Shown here: in pieces, positions 51,093 to 60,070 of the stretch
Layout of the letters: every line of letters starts with the position of its first letter
How positions within the stretch are numbered: position 1 is the first letter of the stretch
From: Bacteroidota bacterium
GTDB lineage: Bacteria; Bacteroidota; Ignavibacteria; Palsa-1295
Direction: 5' to 3'
DNA length: 64,000 bases
Assembly (NCBI GenBank): GCA_018266755.1
Contig: JAFDZW010000006.1
Coordinates: 1-64,000 of the forward strand
Program-made: the position numbers and the translations under genes
Notes under the pieces: generated by a model
What the model saw: the letters and a program-made list of their open reading frames with translations, nothing else
What the model was told of the DNA's origin: nothing
Databases searched by the model: none

Positions 51093-52619
51093 ATGAAACA
51101 GGTCACATACACCATCTTCGCATTTCTGTCGGTAGCATTTGTTACCGCCTGCTTCGCTCAGTCCCAGGGCAGGAAGGAACTACCGATTATTGCGAATCCC
51201 ACCATCAACTTCGCCAATGACGCGCGCGCTGTTCCGGTGACGCCACATTCACCGGTGATACTCGATAATTTCAGTCCGTGGAGCAGCGATTACCGCGACT
51301 ATGGCGTGAACGGCGCAGTGTTCGCGATCGCTTCAATGTCACATACCTACTGGGGCGCCGTCCTGCTTGGAGGTCAGTTCGATAGCGTCGGGGCGGTTGC
51401 GGCAACATCCATTGCGAAATACGACCCGAATCGAGATACGGTAGTGGCGTATGCCCCGGGTATCAGTGCTGGTGTGGTAAATACATTGATCTTCGAATCA
51501 GACAGCGGGGTGTATGCGGGTGGTAACTTCACATTGGAGGGGATGGCCGAGGCTTCCTCTGTTGCGAAGTGGGACGGACACACCTGGACGTCGATGGCTT
51601 CTGCCGCAGGCGGCTCCGTACTCGCTCTTGCACGGTACCACGGACGACTCTATGCCGGTGGTAACTTCACTACAATTGGCGGTGTCACTGCGAACCACAT
51701 CGCCGTGTGGGATTCGTCGGCTGCATCGTGGAAACCAATACTCGACTCCGGCGTGAACGGCGTGGACGGAGGTGTTGCTGCACTGCTTGCGACGGATGAA
51801 GGCCTATATGTCGGAGGCGGATTCGAACATGCGGGCACCGTCGGCGCGAATAAGATCGCGTTACTCTCGCAGAGCAGCAGCACGTCATGGCTCGCACTCG
51901 GCTCGGGTCTTAAAGGCACGAACTCGTTCGTGACTGCCATCCAACCATACTACTCCTCCTCCACGTATAGTGTCTGTGGCAACTTCTCCGACGCCGGGGG
52001 TGAACCCGCCGGGAATTTCGCGCTGTGGCGCAGTACCGGTAGTTCGTGGGATCCGAATCATCCTCACTTCAATGGGACCACGCACTTTGCCAAAGGAGAC
52101 GCACAGCTCGGCTATGTCGTAGGTGAATTTACCATGATCGACACGTTCATTTCCCCATATTTTGCCTCGGTTGCCCCACTCTATCCTGTAACGTTGCCAA
52201 CGCTTGACGGCCCCGCATATGTACTCGCAGGTGATTGGATCTGGCTTTTGTTGCAAGGTTATGGCAATCCTGTGTACATTGGGGGAACATTCACCAACGC
52301 AGGCGGCAAACCAAGCCCGAACTTTGTGATCTATTACGGCCCGATGGGAGGTGGCGTTGCGAAATCCGATGCGAGCCGCCAAGAGCTCCGCCTTTTCCCC
52401 AATCCCGCATCGACTTCGACACGTGTCTCTCTGCCGCAAGAATGCAAAGAACTCGTCGTTGCCGACGAGTTGGGAAGGATTCGAATGCGGCTCGCAGGTT
52501 CTGACGTGCTCCAGACGACCGCGTCGCTCGACGTTCACACTCTCGAACGCGGAAGCTACATCATCGCATGTACAACACCGAACGGGATCTTCCGCTCTAC
52601 TCTTCTGATTCAACGGTGA
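51093..52619 (+). CDS. T9SS protein with six Kelch/delta-60-like repeats (508 aa)
   Basis: The Met at 51093 starts a signal peptide (M-K-Q-V-T-Y-T-I-F-A-F ... A-C-F-A-Q). Six repeats of about 45 residues share G-G-x-F-x-x-x-G and a following A-x-W or A-x-Y strand: G-G-Q-F-D-S-V-G, G-G-N-F-T-L-E-G, G-G-N-F-T-T-I-G, G-G-G-F-E-H-A-G, C-G-N-F-S-D-A-G and G-G-T-F-T-N-A-G. They suggest a six-bladed beta-propeller. A type-A sorting domain (F-P-N-P-A-S-T ... R-G-S-Y-I-I-A) ends L-L-I-Q-R. The next gene starts inside its stop codon (GTGA overlap). Confidence 0.82.
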   Translation: MKQVTYTIFAFLSVAFVTACFAQSQGRKELPIIANPTINFANDARAVPVTPHSPVILDNFSPWSSDYRDYGVNGAVFAIASMSHTYWGAVLLGGQFDSVGAVAATSIAKYDPNRDTVVAYAPGISAGVVNTLIFESDSGVYAGGNFTLEGMAEASSVAKWDGHTWTSMASAAGGSVLALARYHGRLYAGGNFTTIGGVTANHIAVWDSSAASWKPILDSGVNGVDGGVAALLATDEGLYVGGGFEHAGTVGANKIALLSQSSSTSWLALGSGLKGTNSFVTAIQPYYSSSTYSVCGNFSDAGGEPAGNFALWRSTGSSWDPNHPHFNGTTHFAKGDAQLGYVVGEFTMIDTFISPYFASVAPLYPVTLPTLDGPAYVLAGDWIWLLLQGYGNPVYIGGTFTNAGGKPSPNFVIYYGPMGGGVAKSDASRQELRLFPNPASTSTRVSLPQECKELVVADELGRIRMRLAGSDVLQTTASLDVHTLERGSYIIACTTPNGIFRSTLLIQR

Positions 52620-53074
52620 GATATATTTCGATCGTTCTGGTTCTCTCAATACTCGCCATCGGCTGCGCTTCGAGCAACACGACGCCGACCGAAGGACGCA
52701 TTCCGACGAAATGGGAAGGCGAATGGAAATGGATTCGCACCTACGGCGGCATTGCAGGCATGACCTATACGCCCGAAAGGGTTGGGTATACCTGCACACT
52801 AAGGATCGATGCAGACGACGCGTTCTCCTCTATTCTTCGTAACGACTCGGTTGTGTGCAACATGCCCTACCCGATCGTCGGAGCTACCGACAGCACGACG
52901 AATCTATCCGTCAGACCGGATACTCTGGCCAGAGTCGTGCAACTGGTGCTGCCGAATGTCGTGTTGGCAAACACCTCCTTCGAGATCGGCGTCGGCCGTT
53001 CGAACGATACGCTCTTCACCTGGGACCGCAACGTTGCCGACGGTTTCGAATCGTGGTTTGTCAAGCAGCCATGA
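52616..53074 (+). CDS. Small lipoprotein of unknown function (152 aa)
   Basis: A GTG at 52616 overlaps the stop of the T9SS gene by 4 nt and gives a lipoprotein signal (V-R-Y-I-S-I-V-L-V-L-S-I-L-A-I-G-C, Cys17). The frame continues upstream to 52568 in competition with the previous gene, which is less likely. The mature part has W-E-G-E-W-K-W-I-R-T-Y-G-G-I, reminiscent of lipocalin-like or META-like small lipoproteins, but I cannot assign a family. The 3' end overlaps the convergent hydrolase gene by 14 nt. Confidence 0.68.
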   Translation: MRYISIVLVLSILAIGCASSNTTPTEGRIPTKWEGEWKWIRTYGGIAGMTYTPERVGYTCTLRIDADDAFSSILRNDSVVCNMPYPIVGATDSTTNLSVRPDTLARVVQLVLPNVVLANTSFEIGVGRSNDTLFTWDRNVADGFESWFVKQP

Positions 53075-53933
53075 TGCCGAGCGAATGCTGCATAAACGCG
53101 ATCGTCTCGTCGATCGCTTGTTCGAGTTGAAGTGTCGAACCTCGGTAGGGCTGTTCGGCGCCGAATGTGTGGCCGGTGCGTTCGATGATCGTGAGCTTCA
53201 CGCTTGGTCCGTATGCTGCAGCGATCTCCTGCGATTCTTTTACCGGCGCCGTGAGGTCCTCACTGCCTGCGATCACGAGTAGCGGTTTCCCCAGTTCGCC
53301 GAGATGTGTTGCATGGGCCGGAATATCCAGCCGTTCGGCATGCTGTTCGATGTCATCGAGCAGCGAGACGTTCAAGCGCATGATCTGCCCGGTGCGGGCA
53401 TTCTCGATTTCGAAGTATCCTTGCTCGCGCCAGATTTGTTTTTGCCGCTCGCTATAGCGGTGGAATGTCGCGACCGGAGCCCAGGCAACGACGGCACGAA
53501 TATCGCTGGTATCTGCGCCGGAGAGGATCGCTTCCGATGCGCCGCGAGAATGGCCGAAGAGGATGATTCGGTTGCTATCGATCTCGCATGCCTCGATCGG
53601 AAGTTCGTCTTTTGCACTGACGATCTCCAGTATGTCTTCGATCTCGTGCAGATCGCGGGTGAACGTATTGCGTGCAAACCGGTCCAGCTCGGAGAATGTG
53701 TGCAAATCCTCGCCGACGCCGTTATGCGAGAAGTTGAATCCGACGGCAACGAAGCCTGCCTCGGCAAGGCGTTCGCGCACATACGGAAACGGTCCCCAAT
53801 CCTTAAACCCTTTGAAGCCGTGCACGAAGAGCACCACCGGTTTGGCTTTGCCTGTCGGACGGTAGCGGATGTCGCAGCGCAACGGCTCGCCGTCGCGACT
53901 GCGTAAAATGATTTCTGTGTGGGTCACGCTCAT
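53061..53933 (-). CDS. Alpha/beta hydrolase
   Basis: 290 residues, no signal peptide. The oxyanion-hole region is H-G-F-K-G-F-K-D-W-G (38-47). The nucleophile elbow G-H-S-R-G has S129, the acid is likely D226 in A-G-S-E-D-L-T-A-P-V, and the catalytic His is H255 in R-T-G-H-T-F-G. The fold and motifs resemble the dienelactone-hydrolase/BAAT-like and FrsA-like cytosolic esterases and peptidases (H-G-F-K-G-F-K is common in this group). The substrate is unknown. A Met-rich divergent spacer of 125 bp separates it from pepA. Confidence 0.85.
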   Translation of the reverse strand: MSVTHTEIILRSRDGEPLRCDIRYRPTGKAKPVVLFVHGFKGFKDWGPFPYVRERLAEAGFVAVGFNFSHNGVGEDLHTFSELDRFARNTFTRDLHEIEDILEIVSAKDELPIEACEIDSNRIILFGHSRGASEAILSGADTSDIRAVVAWAPVATFHRYSERQKQIWREQGYFEIENARTGQIMRLNVSLLDDIEQHAERLDIPAHATHLGELGKPLLVIAGSEDLTAPVKESQEIAAAYGPSVKLTIIERTGHTFGAEQPYRGSTLQLEQAIDETIAFMQHSLGIMAA

Positions 53934-54058
53934 TTTCCGTAATTTTGCATACTAATTTAACCGAAATCAGCGCGTAGTTCCGATGCGGTGTATTCGAGGA
54001 GTGTAACATTCCTCAGCCACGAAAGAATACGTTGCACTATCACAAATCCACTCCAACG

Positions 54059-55576
54059 ATGAACATCAATGTTGTAAAGGGTAATTGGGAGACCTTTCAA
54101 TGCGACGCGGTCGCATTTTTTCAGCCGGAAGATAAGAAATGGCTGGACCAGAGTATGCGCTGGTATCCGAAAGGATCGCAGATGGGACAGACCGCTGCGA
54201 ATTTGCTTGCCACCGGCGATATGACCGGCAAGAAAGACGAGTTGATCGTGATCTACCCTGCGAAGGGTGAAGCTCGCCCGAAGCGCATGCTCCTCGTCGG
54301 CTTGGGTAAGCCCGAGAGCACGACGCTCGAAACCGTACGCCGCTCCGCAGCAAAGGCCGCGAAGAAGACGGTCGCGCTCAAAGGCCGTTCGCTTGCGATG
54401 TATCTTCCGAGCGTCAAAGGTGCCAAAGGCGCCGATGTTGCCGCTGCGATGGTCGAAGGTGTGATGCTCGGACTCTACAAGTGGGACAAGTATAAGAAGA
54501 AGGACGACAACGGCGTTTCGCTCGATACGCTCACGATCCTTTCGGACGAGACCGAGATCGGCGGATCGAAGCATCCGGAGATCCGCAAGGCCGTCGAGCA
54601 GACCGAGACCATCTGCGAGAACGTGATCTTCGCTCGCAACATGGAGAACGAGCCGTCGAACAACAAGTACCCCGAGGTCATGGTCAAGTGGGCGCAAGGT
54701 GCGGCCAAGGGCAATGGCATCAAGGTCACCGCATTCGCCGGTGCAGAGCTGAAGAAGCACAAGATGGTCGGCATTCAGGCGGTCGGACAAGGTTCGGCGC
54801 GCGACGGACGCTTCATCATCATGGAGTACAAGGGCGCAAAGAACAAGAGCGCAAAGCCGATCGTGTTGGTCGGTAAGGGCATCACGTTCGACACGGGCGG
54901 TATCTCGCTCAAGCCGGGTGCCGGCATGGGCGATATGATCAGCGATATGTCGGGCGCCGCAACGGTGATCGCCGTGCTCAAGACGGTCGCCGATCTGAAG
55001 CTTCCGGTCAATGTCATCGGTCTCTGCTCCTGCGCCGAGAACATGCCGTCCGGCACGGCAACGCGTCCGGGCGATATCATTACCTACCCGAACGGCGTAT
55101 CGGCCGAGATCGACAATACCGACGCCGAAGGCCGCCTCGTGCTTGCCGACGCTCTCATCTGGGCGCAGCAGTACGATCCGAAGCACGTCATCGATCTCGC
55201 AACGCTCACCGGAGCATGCGTCGTCGCGCTTGGTCACGTCACGACCGGCATGATGGGCAACGACGAGAAGATGAAGTCAACGCTCAAGCGCATCGGCGAC
55301 AAGGTCTACGAGCGCGTGTGCGAACTGCCGATCTACGACGAGTACGACGAGCTCATCAAGAGCGACGTTGCCGACATCAAGAACGTCGGCGGACGCTGGG
55401 GCGGCGCCATCACGGCGGCGATGTTCCTCAAGCGTTTCACGAACTACCCGTGGATCCACCTCGACATCGCCGGCACCGCGCGCGGCGAAGCACAGCTCGA
55501 CTACATCAACAAAGGCGGCACCGGCGTTTGCGTCCGACTGCTGACCCACATGTTGATGGAAGAAGCCGGGAAGTGA
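54059..55576 (+). CDS. pepA: Leucyl aminopeptidase (M17)
   Basis: 505 residues from the Met at 54059. The catalytic C-terminal domain carries K-G-I-T-F-D-T-G-G-I-S-L-K (about 273-285), M-S-G-A-A-T-V-I and N-T-D-A-E-G-R-L-V-L-A-D (about 350-361), which supply the two-metal ligands and catalytic Lys/Arg of the hexameric M17 enzymes. The N-terminal macro-like domain is more divergent. It removes N-terminal residues from cytosolic peptides; some homologues also bind DNA, which cannot be judged here. It ends at a clear terminator. Confidence 0.95.
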   Translation: MNINVVKGNWETFQCDAVAFFQPEDKKWLDQSMRWYPKGSQMGQTAANLLATGDMTGKKDELIVIYPAKGEARPKRMLLVGLGKPESTTLETVRRSAAKAAKKTVALKGRSLAMYLPSVKGAKGADVAAAMVEGVMLGLYKWDKYKKKDDNGVSLDTLTILSDETEIGGSKHPEIRKAVEQTETICENVIFARNMENEPSNNKYPEVMVKWAQGAAKGNGIKVTAFAGAELKKHKMVGIQAVGQGSARDGRFIIMEYKGAKNKSAKPIVLVGKGITFDTGGISLKPGAGMGDMISDMSGAATVIAVLKTVADLKLPVNVIGLCSCAENMPSGTATRPGDIITYPNGVSAEIDNTDAEGRLVLADALIWAQQYDPKHVIDLATLTGACVVALGHVTTGMMGNDEKMKSTLKRIGDKVYERVCELPIYDEYDELIKSDVADIKNVGGRWGGAITAAMFLKRFTNYPWIHLDIAGTARGEAQLDYINKGGTGVCVRLLTHMLMEEAGK

Positions 55577-55597
55577 GAATGTAAAATGTAAGATGTA
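55574..55597 (+). repeat. Dispersed ATGTAAAATGTAAG-type repeat, copy 2
   Basis: 24 bases identical (in opposite orientation) to 27386-27409. The first three bases are the pepA stop codon, and the repeat lies between the gene end and its terminator. Confidence 0.7.
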
Positions 55598-55602
55598 ACA
55601 TG

Positions 55603-55631
55603 TAAAAGGGCGGCCGAGAGGCTGCCCTTTT
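55603..55631. terminator. Terminator between pepA and the WG-repeat genes
   Basis: AAAAGGGCGGCC pairs with GGCTGCCCTTTT (12 positions, one G-U) around a 4-nt GAGA loop, followed by T. The A-run on the other side makes it usable for the convergent minus-strand gene as well. Confidence 0.85.
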
Positions 55632-55635
55632 TGAT

Positions 55636-57108
55636 TTAGTCGTCGTCCCCTGCTATAAATTCTTCAAACCTATCTCTCCAGAACTGCGCCGGGTTTACAG
55701 ATCCACCGAATTCATTGCTGTAAATGCAGGTGGGATGACACTCACGGTAGGGATAGCTTGCATCTTCTTTTCCATTGGAAATCGTATAGATATCGCAGCG
55801 CACTCGCAGTGTCGTGTTGAAGTAGCCATGCATCACCGGACAGGCAGTGAGATGCATTCTATTCGGAGCGATACGTATTGCGTCGGAAACATCTCCTTCG
55901 ATGATCTGCTCTATATCTTTCCACTCCCCCGAACTGTCTCTCGCTTGGAGGATAAACAACTCGTCCTTAGAAGGACCCGAGAGTAGTATCGTATCCTTGC
56001 TGCGATTCTCTAACGTAACACGTAGTCCCATAAACGACTCTGTGACAGAAGGTCGATAAGCATCCGGTACCGCACCACGAATGGTATCGGAGGCATCAAC
56101 AATAATTCTTATGCCCGAGAAAGAGCTGCCGGAGCCAGGGTCAATGGGAAACGAGTCTCCGTAGCTCTCTTCGCCAATTCGTCTCAATATCGGGTTAATT
56201 GGTTGAGCGTCGACAGTAATCGGTTTATAGTCCGCGATCTCCTTGTATGTAATATCGCGTCCGTTCGCTTGCGCACTTGCAGACTCGTCCCCTCCTTTCA
56301 AGTTTACGCTCCCATTTGGATGTGCGTATGCACGTGGATCATCTACCACATGCACATCATGCAGAGCGATATACCTATCAATTTGATCATCGGGGATCGG
56401 AAACATGTGCCCGTCTGGGTCAACGTCTGCGGCCGATACTGTAGACTTGACTCTCCCCTTTGCATCGCGTGCCACTTTTATAAAAATGCAAGAAAAGAAT
56501 CCTTCTTTAAATGGCCCTAATTCCTCGACGCTATCCAAATAGAAACGGATGCGGCCATTTCGATCTACTACTCCTTTTCTCGTAAATTGAGTACGAAAGT
56601 CATCACGACCAACAACGGCATACCCGTTGTGAAACTCGTGGATATATTCTACATTCGAGTCTATGAGTGTTTTCCCGCCGCTATCTATCAGATTCCATCT
56701 ATCCTTCTCAAGTTCAACCCTGCTCCTTCCGAACTCGAAGCTGGAAGCCCGTACGAACGTAAAGCCGAATGCATCGGAGCCATCGCGACGGATGAAATGC
56801 CCCCTGCCGTGCTGATAGCCAATTGCGAACCCCTCACTAAATGGCAATGCAAATTCGAATGTAGGTCTGACAACAAACCTCCCGCTCATATCGATATACC
56901 CATAGAGCCCTCGCGGCTCGCGGGCGACAGCCAGCCCCTCATGCAACTTCCCCACATTCGCAAATCTCGGCTCGATCACCACCTTCCCTGTCGTGTCGAT
57001 AAAGCCGATCTTGCCGTGGAGTTTGATGCGAAGCAGGGGCGACTCTTGCGCGAGTGTGGCCCGCGCAAACAGTAGAGCGAGGATAATCAGATACCGCTTC
57101 ATCATCAA
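55636..57108 (-). CDS. Exported WG-repeat protein, second of a tandem pair (490 aa)
   Basis: Signal peptide (M-M-M-K-R-Y-L-I-I-L-A-L-L ... A-T-L-A-Q-E). The N-terminal 200 residues are WG (KWG) beta-repeats: G-K-I-G-F-I-D-T-T-G-K-V-V-I-E-P-R-F, then L-Y-G-Y-I-D-M-S-G-R-F-V-V-R-P, then R-W-N-L-I-D-S-G-G-K-T. A second region follows (about 300-490) with V-D-A-S-D-T-I-R-G-A-V, S-N-E-F-G-G-S and V-N-P-A-Q-F-W-R near the end. The upstream gene has the same architecture and near-identical DNA over the first WG repeat. WG repeats are usually protein-binding; no enzyme site is seen. Its start overlaps the upstream stop by 4 nt. Confidence 0.83.
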   Translation of the reverse strand: MMMKRYLIILALLFARATLAQESPLLRIKLHGKIGFIDTTGKVVIEPRFANVGKLHEGLAVAREPRGLYGYIDMSGRFVVRPTFEFALPFSEGFAIGYQHGRGHFIRRDGSDAFGFTFVRASSFEFGRSRVELEKDRWNLIDSGGKTLIDSNVEYIHEFHNGYAVVGRDDFRTQFTRKGVVDRNGRIRFYLDSVEELGPFKEGFFSCIFIKVARDAKGRVKSTVSAADVDPDGHMFPIPDDQIDRYIALHDVHVVDDPRAYAHPNGSVNLKGGDESASAQANGRDITYKEIADYKPITVDAQPINPILRRIGEESYGDSFPIDPGSGSSFSGIRIIVDASDTIRGAVPDAYRPSVTESFMGLRVTLENRSKDTILLSGPSKDELFILQARDSSGEWKDIEQIIEGDVSDAIRIAPNRMHLTACPVMHGYFNTTLRVRCDIYTISNGKEDASYPYRECHPTCIYSNEFGGSVNPAQFWRDRFEEFIAGDDD

Positions 57109-59213
57109 TAGACCCCGGGCTCCCGCGGTTCGGTTTCCAGCATTGGATACTCATATACTCCCCAGTTCTTCCTCCGCCAGAATTGTGCGGGATTGATCGA
57201 GCCACTGAATTCATTGCTGTGGAGAACGTGAGAACTGCCGTCGCGGTCGTCTATCTGCACGCAGATTCGAAGCTTCGTAGCAAACGATCCGCGATACAAT
57301 GGCCCCATCAATTCAAACTTCGTGAACGGATGCATTCGAAGATCCAGGTTCTTTTGATAATCGTACCCAGGGCCACCCCCGTCGATCGGCCGCCACACTC
57401 CATGTCTGTCGAGCGCCTCCATCCACGGCCGAGGTATCCCTTGGGGTGTGCGTCCCCAGAGGGAAGATAGCCGAAGAGTATCGGCCGTACAATTCGAGAG
57501 GGTGATCCGAAGGCGTTTGTCGTCGATGCGGATCGACGAATCCGATCCGTCTGCGGAGGGGAACGCGGAGCGGCAAACTACGGTGTCGCTCGGATCAACG
57601 ACCAACGCAACGCCCTGACACGACCTGTCAGCGACCGGTTCGGTCTCCGCTTCCGCCGCCTCGTCGTGAAACACGCCAGCGTCGGTGATACTGACCTCCG
57701 AGATCGGCAGCGGCTTCACTGCGCTCTGGATCAGTGTGTTTTTCGATGTATCTCGGATTGTGGCGACTATGCGAGCAGGTTCTCGAGCGCATACATGTTC
57801 ATAATGGGCGTTCTCGACGTAGTCAATATCCGCGGTCTCGTCAGGACGCGTTCGCGGTGCTTCCCCGCTCCAAATAATCGTGCCGTCGTATCGAGCGTAA
57901 TGTACCCGGCTGCCGAGTTCAACGTAAAGCGCATCCGGAGTACTCAGCTCATCGTCAGGGTCTTGGTCCATGAACGGTTGAGTCTCCTTTCCCGTGGCTA
58001 AGTCGAGAATACTTCCGTGGAGTATGCTCTTTGAGGGAAAGACGCTCTCAACGGTTGGATTGTGTGAAACGCACAGGTAGCGCGGATTCGGAGTCCTCCT
58101 CAAATAGTCATCGGAGAGTGGTATGACGAACTTGCCGGTCGTATCCAACAACCCGCACCTGCTTGCGCCCCGCCAAGTCGCCACCCCATCAAACACGATC
58201 AACGTGCCGTGGTCGAATGCCAACAATGAGACATCGGGCTTCCACAACCTTACCGGGCTTGGCAACTCAGCAACGATTCTCCCTTTGCGATCGATGATCT
58301 CATTCACACCATCCGGTCTCATTGCGATGGCATGCCCTTCATGAAATGGCGAGATCACTACATAGCGCTCTTCGCTGAGGACAATGTGCCCTTCCGTATC
58401 GATTAGTCCTTTGTAGTCCTCATAACCGTTGTACGGGGAGAGAGGGATGTTCGAGAGTCCTTGAGTAAAGTGCAGAGGCGGGTAGTTCGATCCGCGATCC
58501 GCGAGCCTGCGCTTACAGTTGCCCTTGAGATCATAGATTCCTACGTACCCCGAATCCGTATCATTCTTGGCTGGCTCTGCGATTACCATCCAGTTCGGGC
58601 CCACATCCTCGAAGTACTGTGTTATCGGGAGTGCGCGAATCACGCGACCATTGCGGTCGATCAGCGACTGCTGCTCATCCTCGGGTGTCGGACCGTTAAC
58701 GATCGCGATCGTTAGCCCATTTTCAAACGGATGAATCGTATTGTAGATGGTATCCGCAACCAGGCGGCCGGTTCGGTCGATGACACCTTCATGCTTGCCG
58801 GTAGTTCTTACAATAGCGCGTCCGTGTTCGAAGGGATTTAGCCATTCGAAAGAACACTCGAAGGGCCTCTGCCCGTCATGCGCGATATATGAGGGCTTGC
58901 CATCAACATAGGTGATCCCAAACCCTTCGTGAAACTCCGTCGCAAAATCATAGATCGGTGCGATGACAAATTTCCCCGTCTGGTCGATATAGCCAAACAA
59001 CCCACCTTCTCGCGCCGGCGCAAGCCCCTCATGAAAGGCCCCCACATTCGCGAACCTCGGCTCGATCACCACCTTCCCCGTCGTGTCGATGAAGCCGATC
59101 TTGCCGTGGACCTGGATGCGAAGTAGATCGTTTCCACCATTCGTCCGGGCAGCCGATACCGAAACGAGTAACGTTAGAAACAGAAGCAATGCTATGTTGG
59201 GGTACACCTTCAT
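57105..59213 (-). CDS. Exported WG-repeat protein, first of a tandem pair (702 aa)
   Basis: The Met at 59213 begins a signal peptide (M-K-V-Y-P-N-I-A-L-L-L-F-L ... V-S-A-A-R); the frame to 59312 would run across the divergent promoter. At least six WG-type repeats fill the first 350 residues (for example G-K-I-G-F-I-D-T-T-G-K-V, L-F-G-Y-I-D-Q-T-G-K-F-V, H-E-G-V-I-D-R-T-G-R and Y-K-G-L-I-D-T-E-G-H-I). The C-terminal part has V-V-D-P-S-D-T-V-V-C and ends after S-N-E-F-S-G-S-I-N-P-A-Q-F-W-R, matching the downstream paralogue. The two genes arose by tandem duplication and form one operon. Confidence 0.83.
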   Translation of the reverse strand: MKVYPNIALLLFLTLLVSVSAARTNGGNDLLRIQVHGKIGFIDTTGKVVIEPRFANVGAFHEGLAPAREGGLFGYIDQTGKFVIAPIYDFATEFHEGFGITYVDGKPSYIAHDGQRPFECSFEWLNPFEHGRAIVRTTGKHEGVIDRTGRLVADTIYNTIHPFENGLTIAIVNGPTPEDEQQSLIDRNGRVIRALPITQYFEDVGPNWMVIAEPAKNDTDSGYVGIYDLKGNCKRRLADRGSNYPPLHFTQGLSNIPLSPYNGYEDYKGLIDTEGHIVLSEERYVVISPFHEGHAIAMRPDGVNEIIDRKGRIVAELPSPVRLWKPDVSLLAFDHGTLIVFDGVATWRGASRCGLLDTTGKFVIPLSDDYLRRTPNPRYLCVSHNPTVESVFPSKSILHGSILDLATGKETQPFMDQDPDDELSTPDALYVELGSRVHYARYDGTIIWSGEAPRTRPDETADIDYVENAHYEHVCAREPARIVATIRDTSKNTLIQSAVKPLPISEVSITDAGVFHDEAAEAETEPVADRSCQGVALVVDPSDTVVCRSAFPSADGSDSSIRIDDKRLRITLSNCTADTLRLSSLWGRTPQGIPRPWMEALDRHGVWRPIDGGGPGYDYQKNLDLRMHPFTKFELMGPLYRGSFATKLRICVQIDDRDGSSHVLHSNEFSGSINPAQFWRRKNWGVYEYPMLETEPREPGVY

Positions 59214-59279
59214 AGTAGAGTCAACACCACAACAACGAACTTGTTTTTCGGCGAATCCAACCGGGGGGTGGTTACGTAT

Positions 59280-59999
59280 ATGAGTACAGAACGAAAATAC
59301 GTCCATATGCAACGCCTATCGAACCAAAGCCTCCTGCTGATCGCAGTGGTCGCCGCAGTGTTTGCCGGAGCATACACCCTTGTCGGTCACAATACCACTT
59401 CAATCAAGAACGGTGCCACCCACGCGGGTGTCGTCGAAATTGCCGAGCCTACGCAGCCTTCGGGTCTGCAACACGCCACCTTTGCCATGGGCTGCTTCTG
59501 GCACAGCGAAGAGATGTTCCTTGAGCTAAAGGGTGTAACTGACGTAATTCCAGGTTATTGTGGCGGCTCGGAACCGTCGCCTGACTACGAAACCGTTAGC
59601 AGCGGGACGACGGGATACGCGGAGTCGGTAAACGTCACGTTCGACCCGACCATCATCACCTACCGCCAACTATTGGAAGTGTTCTTCGCCGAGCACGACC
59701 CCACCTCACTGAATCGTCAGGGACCCGACTCCGGTCCGCAATATCGCTCCGCTGTCTTTTATCGTAACGCCGAGCAGAAGAAGCAGATCGATGAATACAT
59801 TGCTACCCTTACATCCTCACATAAATACAGTTCGCCTATCGTCACGCAAGTGGCGCCGTTTAGAAAATTCTATCGCGCGGAGGAGTATCATCTGCGGTAT
59901 TTCCGTAATCATCCGGACCACTCGTACATCAGGCATGTTACGTTGCCCGAAATATTATCGTTCCGAAACAGGTTTGCGAACCTGTTACGAAAGGATTAA
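59280..59999 (+). CDS. msrA: Peptide methionine sulfoxide reductase A, membrane-anchored or exported
   Basis: 239 residues from the ATG at 59280, which has a G-rich stretch (GGGGGG) about 15 nt upstream; Met at 59307 is an alternative. An N-terminal hydrophobic helix (S-L-L-L-I-A-V-V-A-A-V-F-A-G-A-Y) precedes the MsrA domain. The catalytic motif is G-C-F-W with C72. G-Y-C-G-G, H-D-P-T-S and Q-Y-R-S-A-V-F are all present. It reduces the S-form of methionine sulfoxide in proteins. The anchor places it outside the cytoplasm, where it would repair secreted or envelope proteins. No MsrB domain is fused. Divergent from the WG-repeat operon (66-bp gap). Confidence 0.93.
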   Translation: MSTERKYVHMQRLSNQSLLLIAVVAAVFAGAYTLVGHNTTSIKNGATHAGVVEIAEPTQPSGLQHATFAMGCFWHSEEMFLELKGVTDVIPGYCGGSEPSPDYETVSSGTTGYAESVNVTFDPTIITYRQLLEVFFAEHDPTSLNRQGPDSGPQYRSAVFYRNAEQKKQIDEYIATLTSSHKYSSPIVTQVAPFRKFYRAEEYHLRYFRNHPDHSYIRHVTLPEILSFRNRFANLLRKD

Positions 60000-60070
60000 T
60001 CTGCTTACGCCGGCCACGTGACAAATGTCTCTGCTGAAACATGTGCATGTGCGGCGCGTACCGAGTTTAT

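Noticed and set aside
53957-55237. 426-codon minus-strand open frame
   Set aside because: Antisense to pepA; the product is compositionally biased and lacks any motif.
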